From: Brachypterus glaber
Taxonomy: Eukaryota > Arthropoda > Insecta > Coleoptera > Kateretidae
Length of the DNA: 64,000 nucleotides
Assembly (NCBI GenBank): GCA_958510825.1
Contig: OY294044.1
Location: 71,560,095-71,624,094 of the forward strand
Direction of reading: 5' to 3'
The notes under the pieces: model-generated
The model's input: the letters and a program-made list of their open reading frames with translations, nothing else
Database searches by the model: none
What the model was told of the DNA's origin: nothing
Program-made: the position numbers and the translations under genes
Shown: positions 33,513 through 45,298 of the stretch, in pieces
How positions within the stretch are numbered: the first letter of the stretch is position 1
Layout of the letters: each line of letters opens with the position of its first letter

Positions 33513-34231
33513 ATTAATAATTATAATTGAAACGCTGCAAGGTGTTAATATAGTTACCATATCTGGAAGTTTAGCGTGTGGACTACATACCTGAAATAAA
33601 ATAAAATAATATTAAAATTTAATACAAATTATGGTTAAAAATTTGTGGATTCTTTAAAAATATTTTCGTTTTATAAAGTGGTACTTGTGGTTTTACAATT
33701 GTCGAGTGAGAAAAAAAATACTGCTGCCAACAAAATAATATTTCCACCTACAAGCATAGATTCATTAAGCAAAAACAAAAAAAAAATAAAAAAAAAAATT
33801 GAAAGAATCAAAAATTTTTTTGTTTCTCAAAAAAAAATTTTTAATTTTCTTTTCTCGTAAAACGAAAAACAAATTAAAAAAATCCCCAATCCTATTTTTA
33901 CGAAAAACAATCCCAGCCTAGAACTTTGGATAATCAACCTGTGTTTCAAATTTGAAGTTTTTAACCCAAAGCGTACTTGAGTTATCGTGGTCACAAATTT
34001 CCCGGACACACAGTTCGACAGACCGACAGAGATTTTTTTTTACGGAAATCATATTTCAAGAAACGACAAAAAAGGCAATAAATTTTTTTCGAATTTTTTT
34101 TACTAAGACAAGTAAAAGTATTTTCAAAGAAAGAACCAACTAACCAACCAAACGCGCCTTCGCCAAAATTGCAAATAATATTTTAATATTGTTAAAACAA
34201 TTTACAATTTTATCGAAAGCGCACCGTTTAA
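33513..34231. other. gene-free stretch with a repeat scrap
   Basis: Starts with the right-hand ATTA duplication. 33890-34160 is a diverged piece of the family seen at 5690-5830 and 7070-7180 (AACAATCCCAGCCTAGAACT, then GTACTTGAGTTATCGTGG and a GACAGACCGACAGA run). A-rich frames at 33645-34143 are not genes. Confidence 0.45.
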
Positions 34232-34401
34232 CCCTCTGCCACAGACACCTTATTTATGGAATGTTACTACAGACATGGCGTAAAAATTACGCCTTCCTTT
34301 AACCATTTTTTTCTATTTTGCCGTAATTAGTCGGAGTTGGAAGGAATCACAAATTGCATACTATGCAGGCGTAAAATCTACGCTGTGTTTGTGGCATAGG
34401 A
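34232..34401. mobile_element. piggyBac-like MITE, 170 bp, TTAA target
   Basis: TTAA at 34228-34231, then CCCTCTGCCACAGACAC. The right end is GTGTTTGTGGCATAGGA followed by TTAA (34402-34405). CCC-type ends and a TTAA duplication are the hallmarks of piggyBac insertions. An inner GGCGTAAAAATTACGCC palindrome is present. Non-coding. Confidence 0.8.
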
Positions 34402-34405
34402 TTAA

Positions 34406-36601
34406 AGACTTTTCATTTCAAGTGTAGGTAAGGTATTCCGAGTAGATTTACATTTTTTGTAAATCTATATACCGTCAGGTTAGAGTTAAATTTTTGCATG
34501 CGCCATTCTTGTAAATTTTTAAGATTTTAATATTTTTATGTTTGATTTGACTTGGAGTTTTCTTATTATTTTCTTTTAGAATAACAAAGTTTGTGTTTAC
34601 CAAAAAAATAATTTTAATAGAGCTACATGATTTTTTAATATTTATTAAACTTGGAAAAAAGTTGTTATTATAAAAAGTTAAAATAATTTGCTCAAAACGT
34701 TGCAACGTTGGTTTTTATAAAAAAATGAGCAAAAATAGAAAAAAAAAATAGTATAAAATAATCTCTTTTTCCATTGATTCTAAAAGTATGACTTTTTGTT
34801 TATGTTTTGCGGGCGAAAAGTTGGACTTTGTGGCCCTAGGACCAAAAAGTTTTTTGTCCCGCTAACTAAATTTCTTATTAAAAACCTGTTTTCGAATAAT
34901 ATACTTTACGTTAATGTAATATTTATAAATATAACCTTTTGGTCACTTTCGGTCTTAAACTGTATGTTCTTTTTGAGTATTATAATCATTGCATATTAAT
35001 AAAAAGTAGCATAACCTCAAAACATATGGTTAACCGGTTAATCTGTATGCATCCACTGAAATAAATCATATACACAAAATTTCTATTGTAAAATCAATTT
35101 CAATATTTATAATATTTATAGAACGGTTTCAGAAGTATTAATATTTTCATAACAAATACATTTTAACACAAATTAATTTAAAACACTAAGCCAATTTTAA
35201 AATAAAACCGCACCCAAAAAAAAAACGATTCAATTGCTTTTTTTAGCAATTTGATCGAATAGCAATTTGTCATAAATAACTTCATAGGTTTATTACCCTC
35301 GGACCGGCCGGCCGGATCTCGGCTTCTAAAAACCTACTTAATCAAAAAATTTAACTTCTCGCCCTTGTATTATAATTTTATTACTTCTAATAGCATCTGT
35401 CTATTAAAAAACTCGTCGCTTCGAGAGTCGTTTTTTAATTCTGGACGCGTACTTTAATTTCGCGTCTTAATAACCTAGTCTAAAATAAATATTCCATCAA
35501 TATATTTTCTAATCATCGTACAAAGTGATATTGATAGACTGACAGTTTCGGGCTGCTGGAATATTTAATTAATATTTTTATAATTTTCTTAAATTAAATG
35601 TTCCTGTACTTAAGTACTTATAGTCTAAAATAGATATTTTTGTTTTAAGAGCGCAAATAAAAGGTTTTGGTTTGAACGTGGAGCAATCAAGCAAAAGCAG
35701 AAAAAACATTTTGCACTTCCAAAACAAACAATATGGTCCTAAAATCCAACAAAAATATTAAAATTCTTCGTTAAACCATAAACAGTTGCCATGATAGCAA
35801 GCGGAAAAGTTCATTTCCTTTTTTATTCTAAAATAAATAAATAAATATTAGGTAGTAACTTTATAACCTTCCAAGGTCGCAGCACATACAATTTTTTGCA
35901 AATCTAGTGGTGTAGAAGTAAAATTTACATCACTGTCACTTTCCATAGTTCCTTCGTAACTACCGCATAAAAATATTGAGATTATTTATTATTTATTTAT
36001 TTATTTATTTGTAATATACTACAAAGTCATGGAGAGCCCCAAATATACTTCTTGCTTGTGCTAGGTGCTCTCCGTTAATTTTGACAAAAAAATATCCAAA
36101 AAGTTCAGTTGACAGTACTTAAAATTTTGAATTCTTAAAGCTGGATGCTATTCGTTGCAGCTATCTTCATCTTACAAATTTCCATACTGGTTGCATTTCG
36201 TTTAACTTGTTTATACGATTTTCTTCCAGCTTTTTACGTTTAATTTTGACCCAAATAAAATTCTAAAAGGTTCGACATTGACATTGACATATTATGTTAT
36301 TCACTATTTTTTTTTTATTGAAAATAAATATTATATTACAAAATGGTGGACTACGTTTCGTAGCATATACATACTTGACAGCTGTTTTACAACTAGCAGA
36401 AAAGTAAAATACTTAGAAATACGTTCTTTGCGGTCTGAAAACTTCATTTGTTTTTGTCGACATGTTAACTTTTCTATCTGATTTTAGTAAACAATAATTT
36501 TTCTTTTTTGTTAGGGTTTGTTTTACCTTAACAACGAGCGCAAAATGAAAACAGTTGAATGGATCGTAGGAATAGTATTACGCACCGAGTACGCGAACCT
36601 A
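34406..36601. other. gene-free AT-rich stretch
   Basis: No supported gene. 35075-35165 matches the dispersed repeat at 8757-8850. A GC island GACCGGCCGGCCGGATC is at 35304-35320. A 38-bp hairpin (ATTAAAAAACTCGTCGC, TTCG apex, complement) is at 35403-35440. A TTTA/ATTT run at 35985-36010 precedes a short GGAGAGC...GCTCTCC hairpin (36032-36075). Confidence 0.45.
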
Positions 36602-36677
36602 GTTTTCAGTGCACGAGAGTGCTTATTTTTTTACAAGACGGAGCCGAGTAAAAAAAGCACTCGAAGTGCACTGAAAC
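36602..36677. repeat. 76-bp hairpin
   Basis: GTTTTCAGTGCACGAGAGTG with TTTTTTTAC, apex AAGACGGAGCCGA, then GTAAAAAAAGCACTCGAAGT and GCACTGAAAC. Similar in design to the hairpins at 38381 and 39413. Confidence 0.65.
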
Positions 36678-37760
36678 AGATTTGCTTACAAACACAAGAA
36701 TTATAATTATCTTAAAATTAATATTATTAATTTGACGTTTTGTGTTTGACATTCACTTATTTTCTGTCAGCAGATATGTAAAATCATCTGACTGTCACTT
36801 TCCGACCGCTGTCATGGCAACGGGTGGAAAATAAGCACTAACTACTAACTATAGGTCTTAGGAAAATATATTTTGAGAGAATATCGAGAGAATAAACTAT
36901 GGGTATACCATGGATTGCTAAGCATACCTATATATTCAGAGCTTGCTGTATAATAACATATGTCAGTTTACTTGATATCATCTATGATTATCGATCACAC
37001 ACTGTGACACTAAAACTATTAGGTGGTAAAAACTTTTATAAAGTCTTTATAGACCTTAAATTGAGTGACAGTTCTTACTTTTATATAATTTGACAGAAAC
37101 ATTTTAAAATAAGTAGATTAAAAGTGGTGGCTAGGGATGTTTCGGGATACAATTTTAAAAAAATACACGATATTTATTATATTTGTTGTAACCACTGGTT
37201 ATACTCATTTTAAAAATTATTTTTTAAGTAAAAATAGACATTTTAAACTATATTTTACTAACTAGTGTGGGTCAGTTAGACCATTTTTTTTTTCGATTTG
37301 TTTTAATAGGTAATTTTTTTTTAAAATTAATTTATTTTGTTTTTCAAAGATTGTTTTTCTTTCCTGTTCCAAGAGACTAAGCTTGCAATAAAAAAATCAG
37401 CATAGGGGAGGGACAGGCACATATGTGAACAGTCAAAAAATTAAATCCATCGAATTATTTAACGCTCAGTGGCCCTAGCTGTTGCCATTTGCTTTGTCCC
37501 CAACAACAAGCGACATCAAATGGGCAAGATTCGCACATCTTTAGTTTTTTACTTTTTTACAATAAAAAGCACTTTTTATTTTTTGCTACCTACTAGATAC
37601 CTACTAGATTAATTTAAACGAAATCGTCCCTCAAAAGGTTAAAAGTTTTTAAAAATTAAATTTATGCCTGCCCTCGGCAACTGAATAATTTGATCCGAAA
37701 ATAAAACATATTAAAATCACATCACTCTTACATGTTTAACCTTTCTCTAAGCAAAAGTGT
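36678..37760. other. gene-free AT-rich stretch
   Basis: Nothing recognised. A few short frames of about 60 residues have no motifs. Confidence 0.35.
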
Positions 37761-38508
37761 TTTCGTACGACCTAGTGTACACGAAATAAATAAAAATGCA
37801 TGTTCACTATATATACTCGTTACGATATTTTTCTATCGGACGAGTACATAGTGCATATTTGAATGAAATGACAACTATGCACACTCATTTATCCAAACGA
37901 TTACACATAGCTTTCATTTTGACAAAAGTCATTTGACGTTTATAAAATTTTGAAATGTCAAAAGTAAACACAGTTAATTCTTTAAAATATACATTTTTAA
38001 ACAGTCTAGACTGTAGGTCGAACGAAAAATGTTGTTTGCAACTCATTTTCGACAAGTCCCTACTCGTTACGAAAACTACTATTTCGTACGACTTAGTGTA
38101 CACGAAATAAAGAAAAATGCATGTTCACTATATATTTTCGTTAGGATATTTTTCTATCGCACGAATACATAGTGCATATTTGAATGAAATGTCAACTATA
38201 CACACTCGTTTATCCAAACGATTACACATAGCTTTCATTTTGACAAAAATCATTTGACGTTTATAAAATTTTGAAATGTCAAAATTAAACACAGGTAATT
38301 ATTTCAAATATACATTTTATAGAGTCTAGACTGTAGATCGAACGAAAAATGTTATTCGCAACTCGTTTGCGACAAGTCCTTAGTGCACTCGAATGATTTT
38401 TTGACTTAGCTTCGCGTCGTCAAAAAAACTTCATTCTAGTGCACTAAAACTACTATTTCGTACGACCTAGTGTACACGAAATAAAGAAAAATGCATGTTC
38501 ACTATATA

Positions 38509-39172
38509 TCGTCGGCTTACAAGTAAAAGGCACTAAGTCACTTTTTTGCAAAAATGGGATTTTTAATTTTTGATGATCTATGTACAGGTAAACCGAACTA
38601 AATTCTAGGTGGACTGCCAAGAGAGTTACCCACTATACATTGGGAGGCATTGGCGTAGTGGCTAGCGCGTATGCATAGCAAGTCTACTATCGTGAGTTCG
38701 ATTCTCACTGGCGCCGATTTGCCTTTTTCAGTTAATTAATAATTGAAATTTGGCGAAGGGGATAAGTGAAACGGACACTCCCTAGAAACTGGTTCGAAAG
38801 TCAGTATAAGCCGGTGGTTCCCTCTACTACTAGCCCACACAAGTCCTGGACTTAGGGGATGCTTAATTAAGTAGAATAGTATGAGGTTAAACAAACAATT
38901 TAATTTAATTTAATTTAATACAAAACGCATCAGTTTCATTTTGAATAAAATTTTATCTGGCAATATGCACTAAGTCACTTAGTGCACTTAGTGCGTTTTA
39001 CTTGTAGATTATTTCAAATTTTTCTGCACTAAGCGACTTAGTGTTTGTTTGGCGAAACGTGCATTTTTGTAACAATTATTACAAAAATTAAAAAAGAACA
39101 GTGAAAGTTAAATTTGTCAATATCTCAAAACCATGTTTTTGGACTTAGTGCTCTTTACTTGTAAGCCGACGA
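38509..39172. mobile_element. MITE with TCGTCGGCTTACAAGTAAA ends, nested
   Basis: Left TCGTCGGCTTACAAGTAAAA; right TTTACTTGTAAGCCGACGA. Comparison with unit 2 of the host array shows a TA (or ATAT) duplication at the insertion point, as in Tc1/mariner-type insertions. The interior repeats CACTAAGTCACTTAGTGCAC. It is itself interrupted by a SINE at 38640-38905. Confidence 0.75.
38640..38928 (+). mobile_element. tRNA-derived SINE, copy 1 (inside the MITE)
   Basis: Pol III A box TGGCGTAGTGG at 38651-38661 and B box AGTTCGATTCT at 38695-38705 with flanking GTG/CAC stem. The body has GGACACTCCCTAGAAACTGG, AAGCCGGTGGTTCCCTCTAC and GTCCTGGACTTAG; the tail is TTAAGTAGAATAGT then an AATTT repeat. Related copies at 44878-45110 (-) and 47464-47712 (+). 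Confidence 0.8.
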
Positions 39173-39528
39173 TATTTTCGTTAGGATATTTTTTTATCGC
39201 ACGAGTACATAGTGCATATTTGAATGAAATGTCAACTATGCACACTTATTTATCCAAACGATTACACATAGCTTTCCTTTTGACAAAAATCATTTGACGT
39301 TTATAAAATTTTGAAATGTCAAAATTAAACACAGGTAATTATTTAAAACATACATTTTATAGAGTGTAGACTGTAGATCGAACGAAAAATGTTGTTCGCA
39401 ACTCGTTTTGCGACAAGTCCTTACTGCACTCGAATGATTTTTTGACTTCGCTTCGCGTCGTCAAAAAAACTTCATTCTTGTGCACTAAGAACTAAAGTCA
39501 CTTACTCGTTACGAAAACTACTATTTCT

Positions 39529-40066
39529 GTGTAGGGTAAGTTTTAACTATAGTTATAGTTAGTGCATAGTATAATATATTATTTAGATAATAATAGTAAC
39601 CATAACCATTAAAAATCACTCTTTCACTTAAGAACCATTAAAAACTTTATGTTAAATCATAAACTTGAAAATAAAATAAATTCTGAAGATATATTATAAT
39701 GCTTCGCATTCTCTAATATAACCTTTGTGATTGCTCTAAGCTTTATCCAAATTACATTTATTTATTTATTTATTTTTATTGTCTTTTTTTTTAAATAATG
39801 CACTGTGTATCTACTTTTTTTTTGTTTTCTTTTATTTATAATTGTCAATTAATGATAATACATTAATTGGTATGTACTGGTACTATTGTACTACATATAT
39901 CAATTCGGGATTTGGACTTTAAAGTTATAGAACTCCTTTTAATTTGTTAAAAAGTTTACGTTCTTTTTCCTATACATTTTCCTATACATTTTTAAAACAA
40001 TACGATTTTTTCCGATATACCCTAATTATTCCAGTCAAATAACGAAAAATTTGCAATAAATGTACA
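39529..40066. other. gene-free AT-rich stretch
   Basis: Nothing recognised except TTTA runs near 39760. Confidence 0.35.
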
Positions 40067-40672
40067 CGGGCTGATATTTTAACGGGTAGTAGTGGATAGT
40101 AACAAAACACTCTTGTTAATTTTTCACCGGGTGATTTGTGTAAGAGGTGCAGCTATCTTCAATTTTAGGGGTGAGTGCGGTTATCTCGCTAAATATACAT
40201 CTTACTATAAAAATGCATATAACCAATTTTGTTAAGAAGAAAATTTCCAACAACTTTTGTCAAGATAATTTTTTAACAATTGAGTTTTAAATATTCAAAA
40301 ATGGCAATGTTGGGGGTGAAATTGTTTTTTTTTTTCGCTACAAGGGCTACAAGTTTGCTAATAACCTTTTTTATCGTCAAATAGATAATTTGGCTGAAAA
40401 ATGGAAAAAAAACAATTTCACCTCCAACATGGCTATTATTAAATTAATTCGATTGTTATTAATGTATTAAAAAAATGATCTCAACAAAAATTGTTGGAAA
40501 TTTCCTCCTTAACAAAATTGGTTATGCATTTTTATCCTAAGATATTAAGCAACTCACCCCTAAAATTCAAGATAGCGGACACCCCTTACGCAATCCACCT
40601 GGTGAAAAACTAATAGGAGTGTTCTGTTACCATCCACTACTAAACTTTAAAATACAGCCTGTTCCAGAACTC
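40067..40672. mobile_element. foldback element, about 260-bp arms
   Basis: Left GGGCTGATATTTTAACGGG, AGTAGTGGATAGTAACA and TTTAGGGGTGAGT reappear as complements on the right (TGTTACCATCCACTACT, ACTCACCCCTAAAATTC, ATACAGCC). Inner arms pair GGGGGTGAAATTG with CAATTTCACCTCC. Non-coding. Confidence 0.7.
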
Positions 40673-41390
40673 GCGTACCGAAATTTAAGAGGTGATTCTA
40701 CATTCAAAAATATGAAAAAAAGTTTCTATAAAGGTTGGTCCGGAAATGAGCCCTAAGGGAGCTACGGCCCTTCGAAGATGACGTATTGAATGGGGAACAA
40801 AAAAAACCAGCAATAAAATTTTAATGCTGCAGGGTGATTCTTCATTTAAAACTGAGCAAAAAAGTATTATACACCAAAACACCTAAATTAATTATTAAAG
40901 GAGTAATAGCCTTTTAAAAAGTAACGTTTTTGGTGGCACAAAATGTTACTTCCTCTTAATTGCATTTTTTTTTTGATAACGGTTGCTCCTACAGTGTTAC
41001 ACTATATGATATTTTATATGTATTTTTACTCTAGAAATCTATATTTTTTACAACAAATCCAAAAAACATACACATAGAAAAGTTTGGGGCAAAAATGTTT
41101 TAAGCCTCATATATTTTGTCCGTCTGGGCACGCCTCTGGATAAATTAAAAAAATAAACTAACATAAACTTATTGCCCTTATTAATACTAGTATACATGCA
41201 AAAGCTCGCCGCTCTAGCTTAAACGGTACCCGAGTTTTTAATTAAAAACCTTATTTTTATTACAATTTTAAAGGACCCTAGATCCCTAAGGGCTCACTTC
41301 CGGACCAACCTTTATAGGAACTTTTTTTATATTTTTGGATCTAGAATCACCTCTTAAATTTTGGCATGCCAGTTATGGATCACCCTGTAT
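40652..41390. repeat. inverted-repeat member of the CACCCTGTAT family
   Basis: Left part GAGGTGATTCTACATTC and TATAAAGGTTGGTCCGGAA; right part is their complement, TTCCGGACCAACCTTTATAG, TAGAATCACCTC and GGATCACCCTGTAT. The right half (41129-41390) is repeated in direct orientation at 50588-50838, with a third piece at 42390-42515. Non-coding. The 65-residue frame at 40685-40882 is antisense to this repeat. Confidence 0.65.
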
Positions 41391-42109
41391 CAGCTCGTCT
41401 ACATTAATTGCAATTTACATTTATTATTTGACTGAACTAAATTTTTAAAATAGTTATCTTGTACAGAAAAAAAAAACATGAAAAACCTATAGAAAGGTAA
41501 AGTCTTTTGCCCATGAACATACATCAATGCAAGAGACATAGCCTTGGATACAATAAAGTCACTTGTCTTTACAACTGAGTATCTAGAAAAAATTACATAA
41601 CCTAAAATAATTTAAGAAATTTTCTACTGGTATATCTCAGCGTTGATTGCAAATCTGCTTCAAGCTAATCTAAAATTTCTTATTTCATCATAGCCTTGGG
41701 TACAATCAACTGTTTTTTATGCTGGCAAAGTCGCGACGTTTAACCGACGCATCGGTTAAACTTGTTAGGGATACAAAGTGTAATACATTTATTTTATATA
41801 TAAAAATGCACAAGGTTGGTAAAACCTTTAAGAGACTATAAAATACTATTGAATCCTTAACAATTTTCTTAAACGAGTTTATATAAGCTGTAAAATGTCT
41901 AGCCTGTAGCACTTGAGGCTTGAAAACCTTTTTTATTCATTTATTTAGTTTGAATGAAAAATAATAATAATAATACTTGCTTCTTATGCTCAACTTACTT
42001 TAAAATACAAGAGACTAAAAATAGTATGAGAATAATTCAACTGTTTCCTTAAAAGTTTGTATTGTCTGGAAATAATTATTTTTTAGAATGTAGAATCGCT
42101 CCATAGTAT
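41391..42109. other. gene-free AT-rich stretch
   Basis: Only a short direct duplication, CATAGCCTTGGATACAAT (41536) and CATAGCCTTGGGTACAAT (41689). No gene. Confidence 0.35.
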
Positions 42110-42515
42110 TCCAATTTTTATTCTCGAATTTTTTAGTACCTATTTTGGAAGCTCAGAACGTGAATTTTTCTCTTTAACTGCAATTTTCTCGAGAACTGTT
42201 GGCCCTACGGTTTCACATAAAGATCACCTTTTTGATGTATATTTAACTAGAAAATTATATTTTATTGACAAAATGTCAGATAAAAAAGGTTTAGGGCAAA
42301 ATGACAGCCTTTATCGATGTTACGTCATGTGCAAAACATTCGTTGCTGTGGTTCATGTGGTGCCGGATATATTAAATAAAAACCACTTTTTAGATGTACC
42401 CTCGGAGGGACGTAGGTTCCTTTCCGAATCAACCTTTATCCGATTTTTTTTCATATTTTTGGACCTAGAAGCACCCCTTAAAGTATTGTAACTTACTTCT
42501 GAATCACCCTGTATA
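42110..42515. repeat. CACCCTGTAT family, copy 2
   Basis: Contains TTTTCTCGAGAACTGTTGGC and CCTACGGTTTCAC (complement near 24520-24550), then TTTCCGAATCAACCTTTATC, GACCTAGAAGCACCCC and GAATCACCCTGTATAT. Diverged relative of 40652-41390. Another GAATCACCCTGTAT scrap is at 43155. Confidence 0.55.
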
Positions 42516-43164
42516 TTAAAACTTTCTTAGGATCCATTTTAGAATCTAAGTTTCTTGATAAATTTGTTTAGTTTTTAAGTAGAATTAACTGTTAAAGCTA
42601 TGTACTAACCTCGCCACAAAAAAGTGGGACAAGAAGGTAGCAACGAAGCCTACATATACAAGCGGCTAATTACTGCTCGCTGTGCCGTGTTTGTTTTGGT
42701 TTCTTGTTGTTTTAAGTTTTTTTTTAATGGGGCGTTGGTTTACGTTAACGTTGGTTTGGCTTCTGTTTAGTGTTTTTTTTTTAATTGTTTTTTATTTAAA
42801 ATAATATATTGACATTTTTTGGACATTTTAAATTGGATTCTTAATATTAGGTTATGTCTTGCTTTTCAGTAATTTTGACGCAAAGAAAAAGTAAGGCTAT
42901 TTTTTCTTAGATGTACATAACATATTGACGGTGAGTTGCTGATTATATGACAGGGTATACTATTTGAGGTTATGTATAAGAACCGTCATTTATTGACAAT
43001 CGATGTTGTCTATTGCAAAAACGAAGAAAAATTTCTATTGACATTATGCATGCAGATGATTTATTACTAAAAGTAGAGGAAGAAATAAACGTATATTTAC
43101 ATCATTAAAAAAACAGCTGTCTTACTTTTTTCTGTCATGGATAGTAACCCTTTTTTGAATCACC
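42516..43164. other. gene-free stretch
   Basis: Nothing recognised. Confidence 0.3.
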
Positions 43165-43440
43165 CTGTATTTAATATGTATGTAAAATCTGCAATGGACT
43201 TCGAGTACTTCTGATGATATAGGAATCCGGGCTATCAGTGACATAAATCCGAGACTCCGGTGTGAAATAAGAGGAGGGCGTGTATTCATAGAAACTGTCG
43301 TTAATCAGAAGCTCAACGGCTGCCGATATCAGGTGATTTATCGAACTCTTAATCACAACGGCCAACTTTCTTTCTTACCCCGATCTGAACTGGATTTCCA
43401 TAGGTTTCCTACTTTTCCTTCTGCAACTGATATCCCATTT
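43165..43440 (-). other. GC-richer block with a short open - strand frame, unidentified
   Basis: Composition is clearly less AT-rich than the surroundings. The - strand frame 43171-43365 reads KSSINHLISAAVELL, SFYEYTPSSYFTPESRIYV and SPDSYIIRSTRSPLQILH, with no stop for 64 codons. A stop lies just upstream (about 43375) and no ATG is near. It could be a degraded exon or a piece of an unknown element. I do not recognise a family. Confidence 0.25.
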
Positions 43441-43494
43441 ACCTAGTTTTTTTAGAGGCCGTGAATCGATAGTAAAAAGTTTTGATGTAAAGAT

Positions 43495-43604
43495 AAAACA
43501 CCACTGAGAAACAGATAAAACAACACTGAGAAACAGATAAAACAACACTGAAAAACAGATAAAACAACACCGAAAAACAGACAAAACAACACTGAAAACC
43601 GGAC
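43495..43604. repeat. 22-bp minisatellite, five units
   Basis: Five consecutive units of the type AAAACAACACTGAGAAACAG + AT, exactly 22 bp each, with one to four changes per unit. Confidence 0.9.
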
Positions 43605-44874
43605 TAATTAATCGATTTTTTACCCAGAAATGTTATTTAAAATCTATCCGTGCATTTTTGTAAATACGTAAGACGTAGTAGTAGTCTGCGGGCAGGCTTC
43701 AAGTACCTATCTAGTGACAAGTACCTACATTTTGAAAAAAAAAAGATTAACAGTCATTCTAACCGGAATTTTACTAAATATTGCAAAATTCTGGCATCGA
43801 TCGGTAAAATTCTAGTACCAATATGGCTAAAATCAGATTTCCGGTACGGATGTGGCAGTTTTTCTTTTTTATACGCCTTTTTGTCTGTTCCAAAAAAACC
43901 TACCCAAACTGTTGCCTAGCTTCACCCTGCGTAAATCAACCTAAACTTCGGATAAAGTTTGTGACATTGGTTTAGGCTATTAATTGGTTAAAATTAGATA
44001 ATTCTACTAGCTTTTTGCACAGATTCTAAATATGTTAACAAAAAATCATTATTCTCCTTACATTTCGAAAAAAGCATTAAAAACTGATTTTTTACGTTAA
44101 ATTTAATTATGTGTAGTAGTAGCTTTATTAAAACGCATAAACCATCTGAAAAACTTAGTATTTGAATTTTAAGACTACAAAATAAAATCTAAATGAAAAT
44201 CTCTTAAATAATTAAAAAAGTATATATTTTTAATTCGACTTTTGGAAAAATAAACAACTTCGTTGTTTTTTTATTTGTGTCAGTTAACATGATTTGTCTG
44301 ATACACTGGCGTGCACTTTTAAAATATTGTTAAATATTTATCATTTTAAACATACACGTTATGTTTTTGTCAAATTCGAAACTAGACACTTAAAATACCC
44401 AACAAAGTTTAATAATTTTTTGGTTTATTGCTTTAATAATATTATAATATTAATAATCTCTTCAAAAATATATAAGATGTATTTGTTTAGATTTTATTTA
44501 GGTATTTAAAAGCAAAGACTTAGCTTTATTTTAAGCTTTTTAATAAAAATACTACACTTTTTTAAATTTAATCTAAAAAATACAGTTTTTGATGTTTTTT
44601 TCTAAATGAAATAAAAATAACGTATTAACAGATTTAAAATCTATGCAAAAAGAACTACTAGATTTACCTTATGTTGTTTATGAAATTCTGTTGATAATGA
44701 TAGAGGACTCTACTGAAGAACTTTTACCATTTAATGGTAAAGATAATATCTTGAGAACTGGATCAGCTGGGATTTTACTAATTAATTTTATGTAAAATAC
44801 CCACCTTCAGATTTCAAGATCAATCAATAGTTTACTTTGAAAATCTTTTAAAATAAAGTTTTGTTTAGTGCACA
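43605..44874. other. gene-free AT-rich stretch
   Basis: No gene or repeat family recognised. Confidence 0.35.
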
Positions 44875-44877
44875 TGT

Positions 44878-45110
44878 GTTAATTAAGCATCTCTAAGTCC
44901 AGGGCTTGTGTGAGCTAGTAGTAGAGGGAACCACCGGCTTTAACTCACTTCCAAACCAGTTTCTAGCAGGGTGTCTTTGATCAAAGTATCAGAATTTTCC
45001 AAAACTTAAATAAATTTCAACAAAAATTATGTCCATTCAGATGGACAGTATGACTGAGAGGAATAATTAACTAAAAAAGGCATTCGGAGCAAGGTGTGAA
45101 TTAAACTCAT
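44878..45110 (-). mobile_element. tRNA-derived SINE, copy 2 (diverged)
   Basis: On the - strand it carries the family body: GAAACTGGTTTGGAAGTGAG, AAGCCGGTGGTTCCCTCTAC, CTGGACTTAGAGATGCTTAA. The tRNA-like head is barely recognisable, and the middle is expanded relative to copy 1. Confidence 0.65.
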
Positions 45111-45196
45111 GCGATGTGTCAAGTATATAGATTAAAATATAGATTATAGACGCCTTAATCCATTCGGTAGTTAATAATAGTATATTAAAGTACTAG

Positions 45197-45298
45197 TTTC
45201 ATAACATACGTATTTAGCGCACGAGTACAAGTTTAGAAAACGAGCCGCTTGCGGTGAGTTTTCTAAAGTACTAGTGCGCTAAAAACGTGTTATGAAAC
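45197..45298. repeat. foldback hairpin MITE, copy 3
   Basis: TTTCATAACATACG, TTAGCGCACGAGTAC, apex GAGCCGCTTGCGGTGAG, then TAGTGCGCTAAAAACGTG and TTATGAAA. Nearly identical to copies at 646-738 and 2037-2136. Confidence 0.75.

Larger units (their letters stand above)
37761..39528. repeat. three-unit tandem array, 320-375-bp units
   Basis: Units start at 37761, 38082 and 38456, each with TTTCGTACGACCTAGTGTAC. Each unit contains CATAGTGCATATTTGAATG, ATCCAAACGATTACACATAG and TTTGACGTTTATAAAATTT. Units 2 and 3 also hold a hairpin with arms TAGTGCACTCGAATGATTT and TCATTCTAGTGCACTAA around CTTCGCGTCG; unit 1 lacks it. Unit 3 is split by an insertion at 38509-39172. Confidence 0.75.

Noticed and set aside
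38651..38708. A functional tRNA gene
   Set aside because: A and B boxes are present but no cloverleaf closes; the sequence runs on into a SINE body with two other copies.
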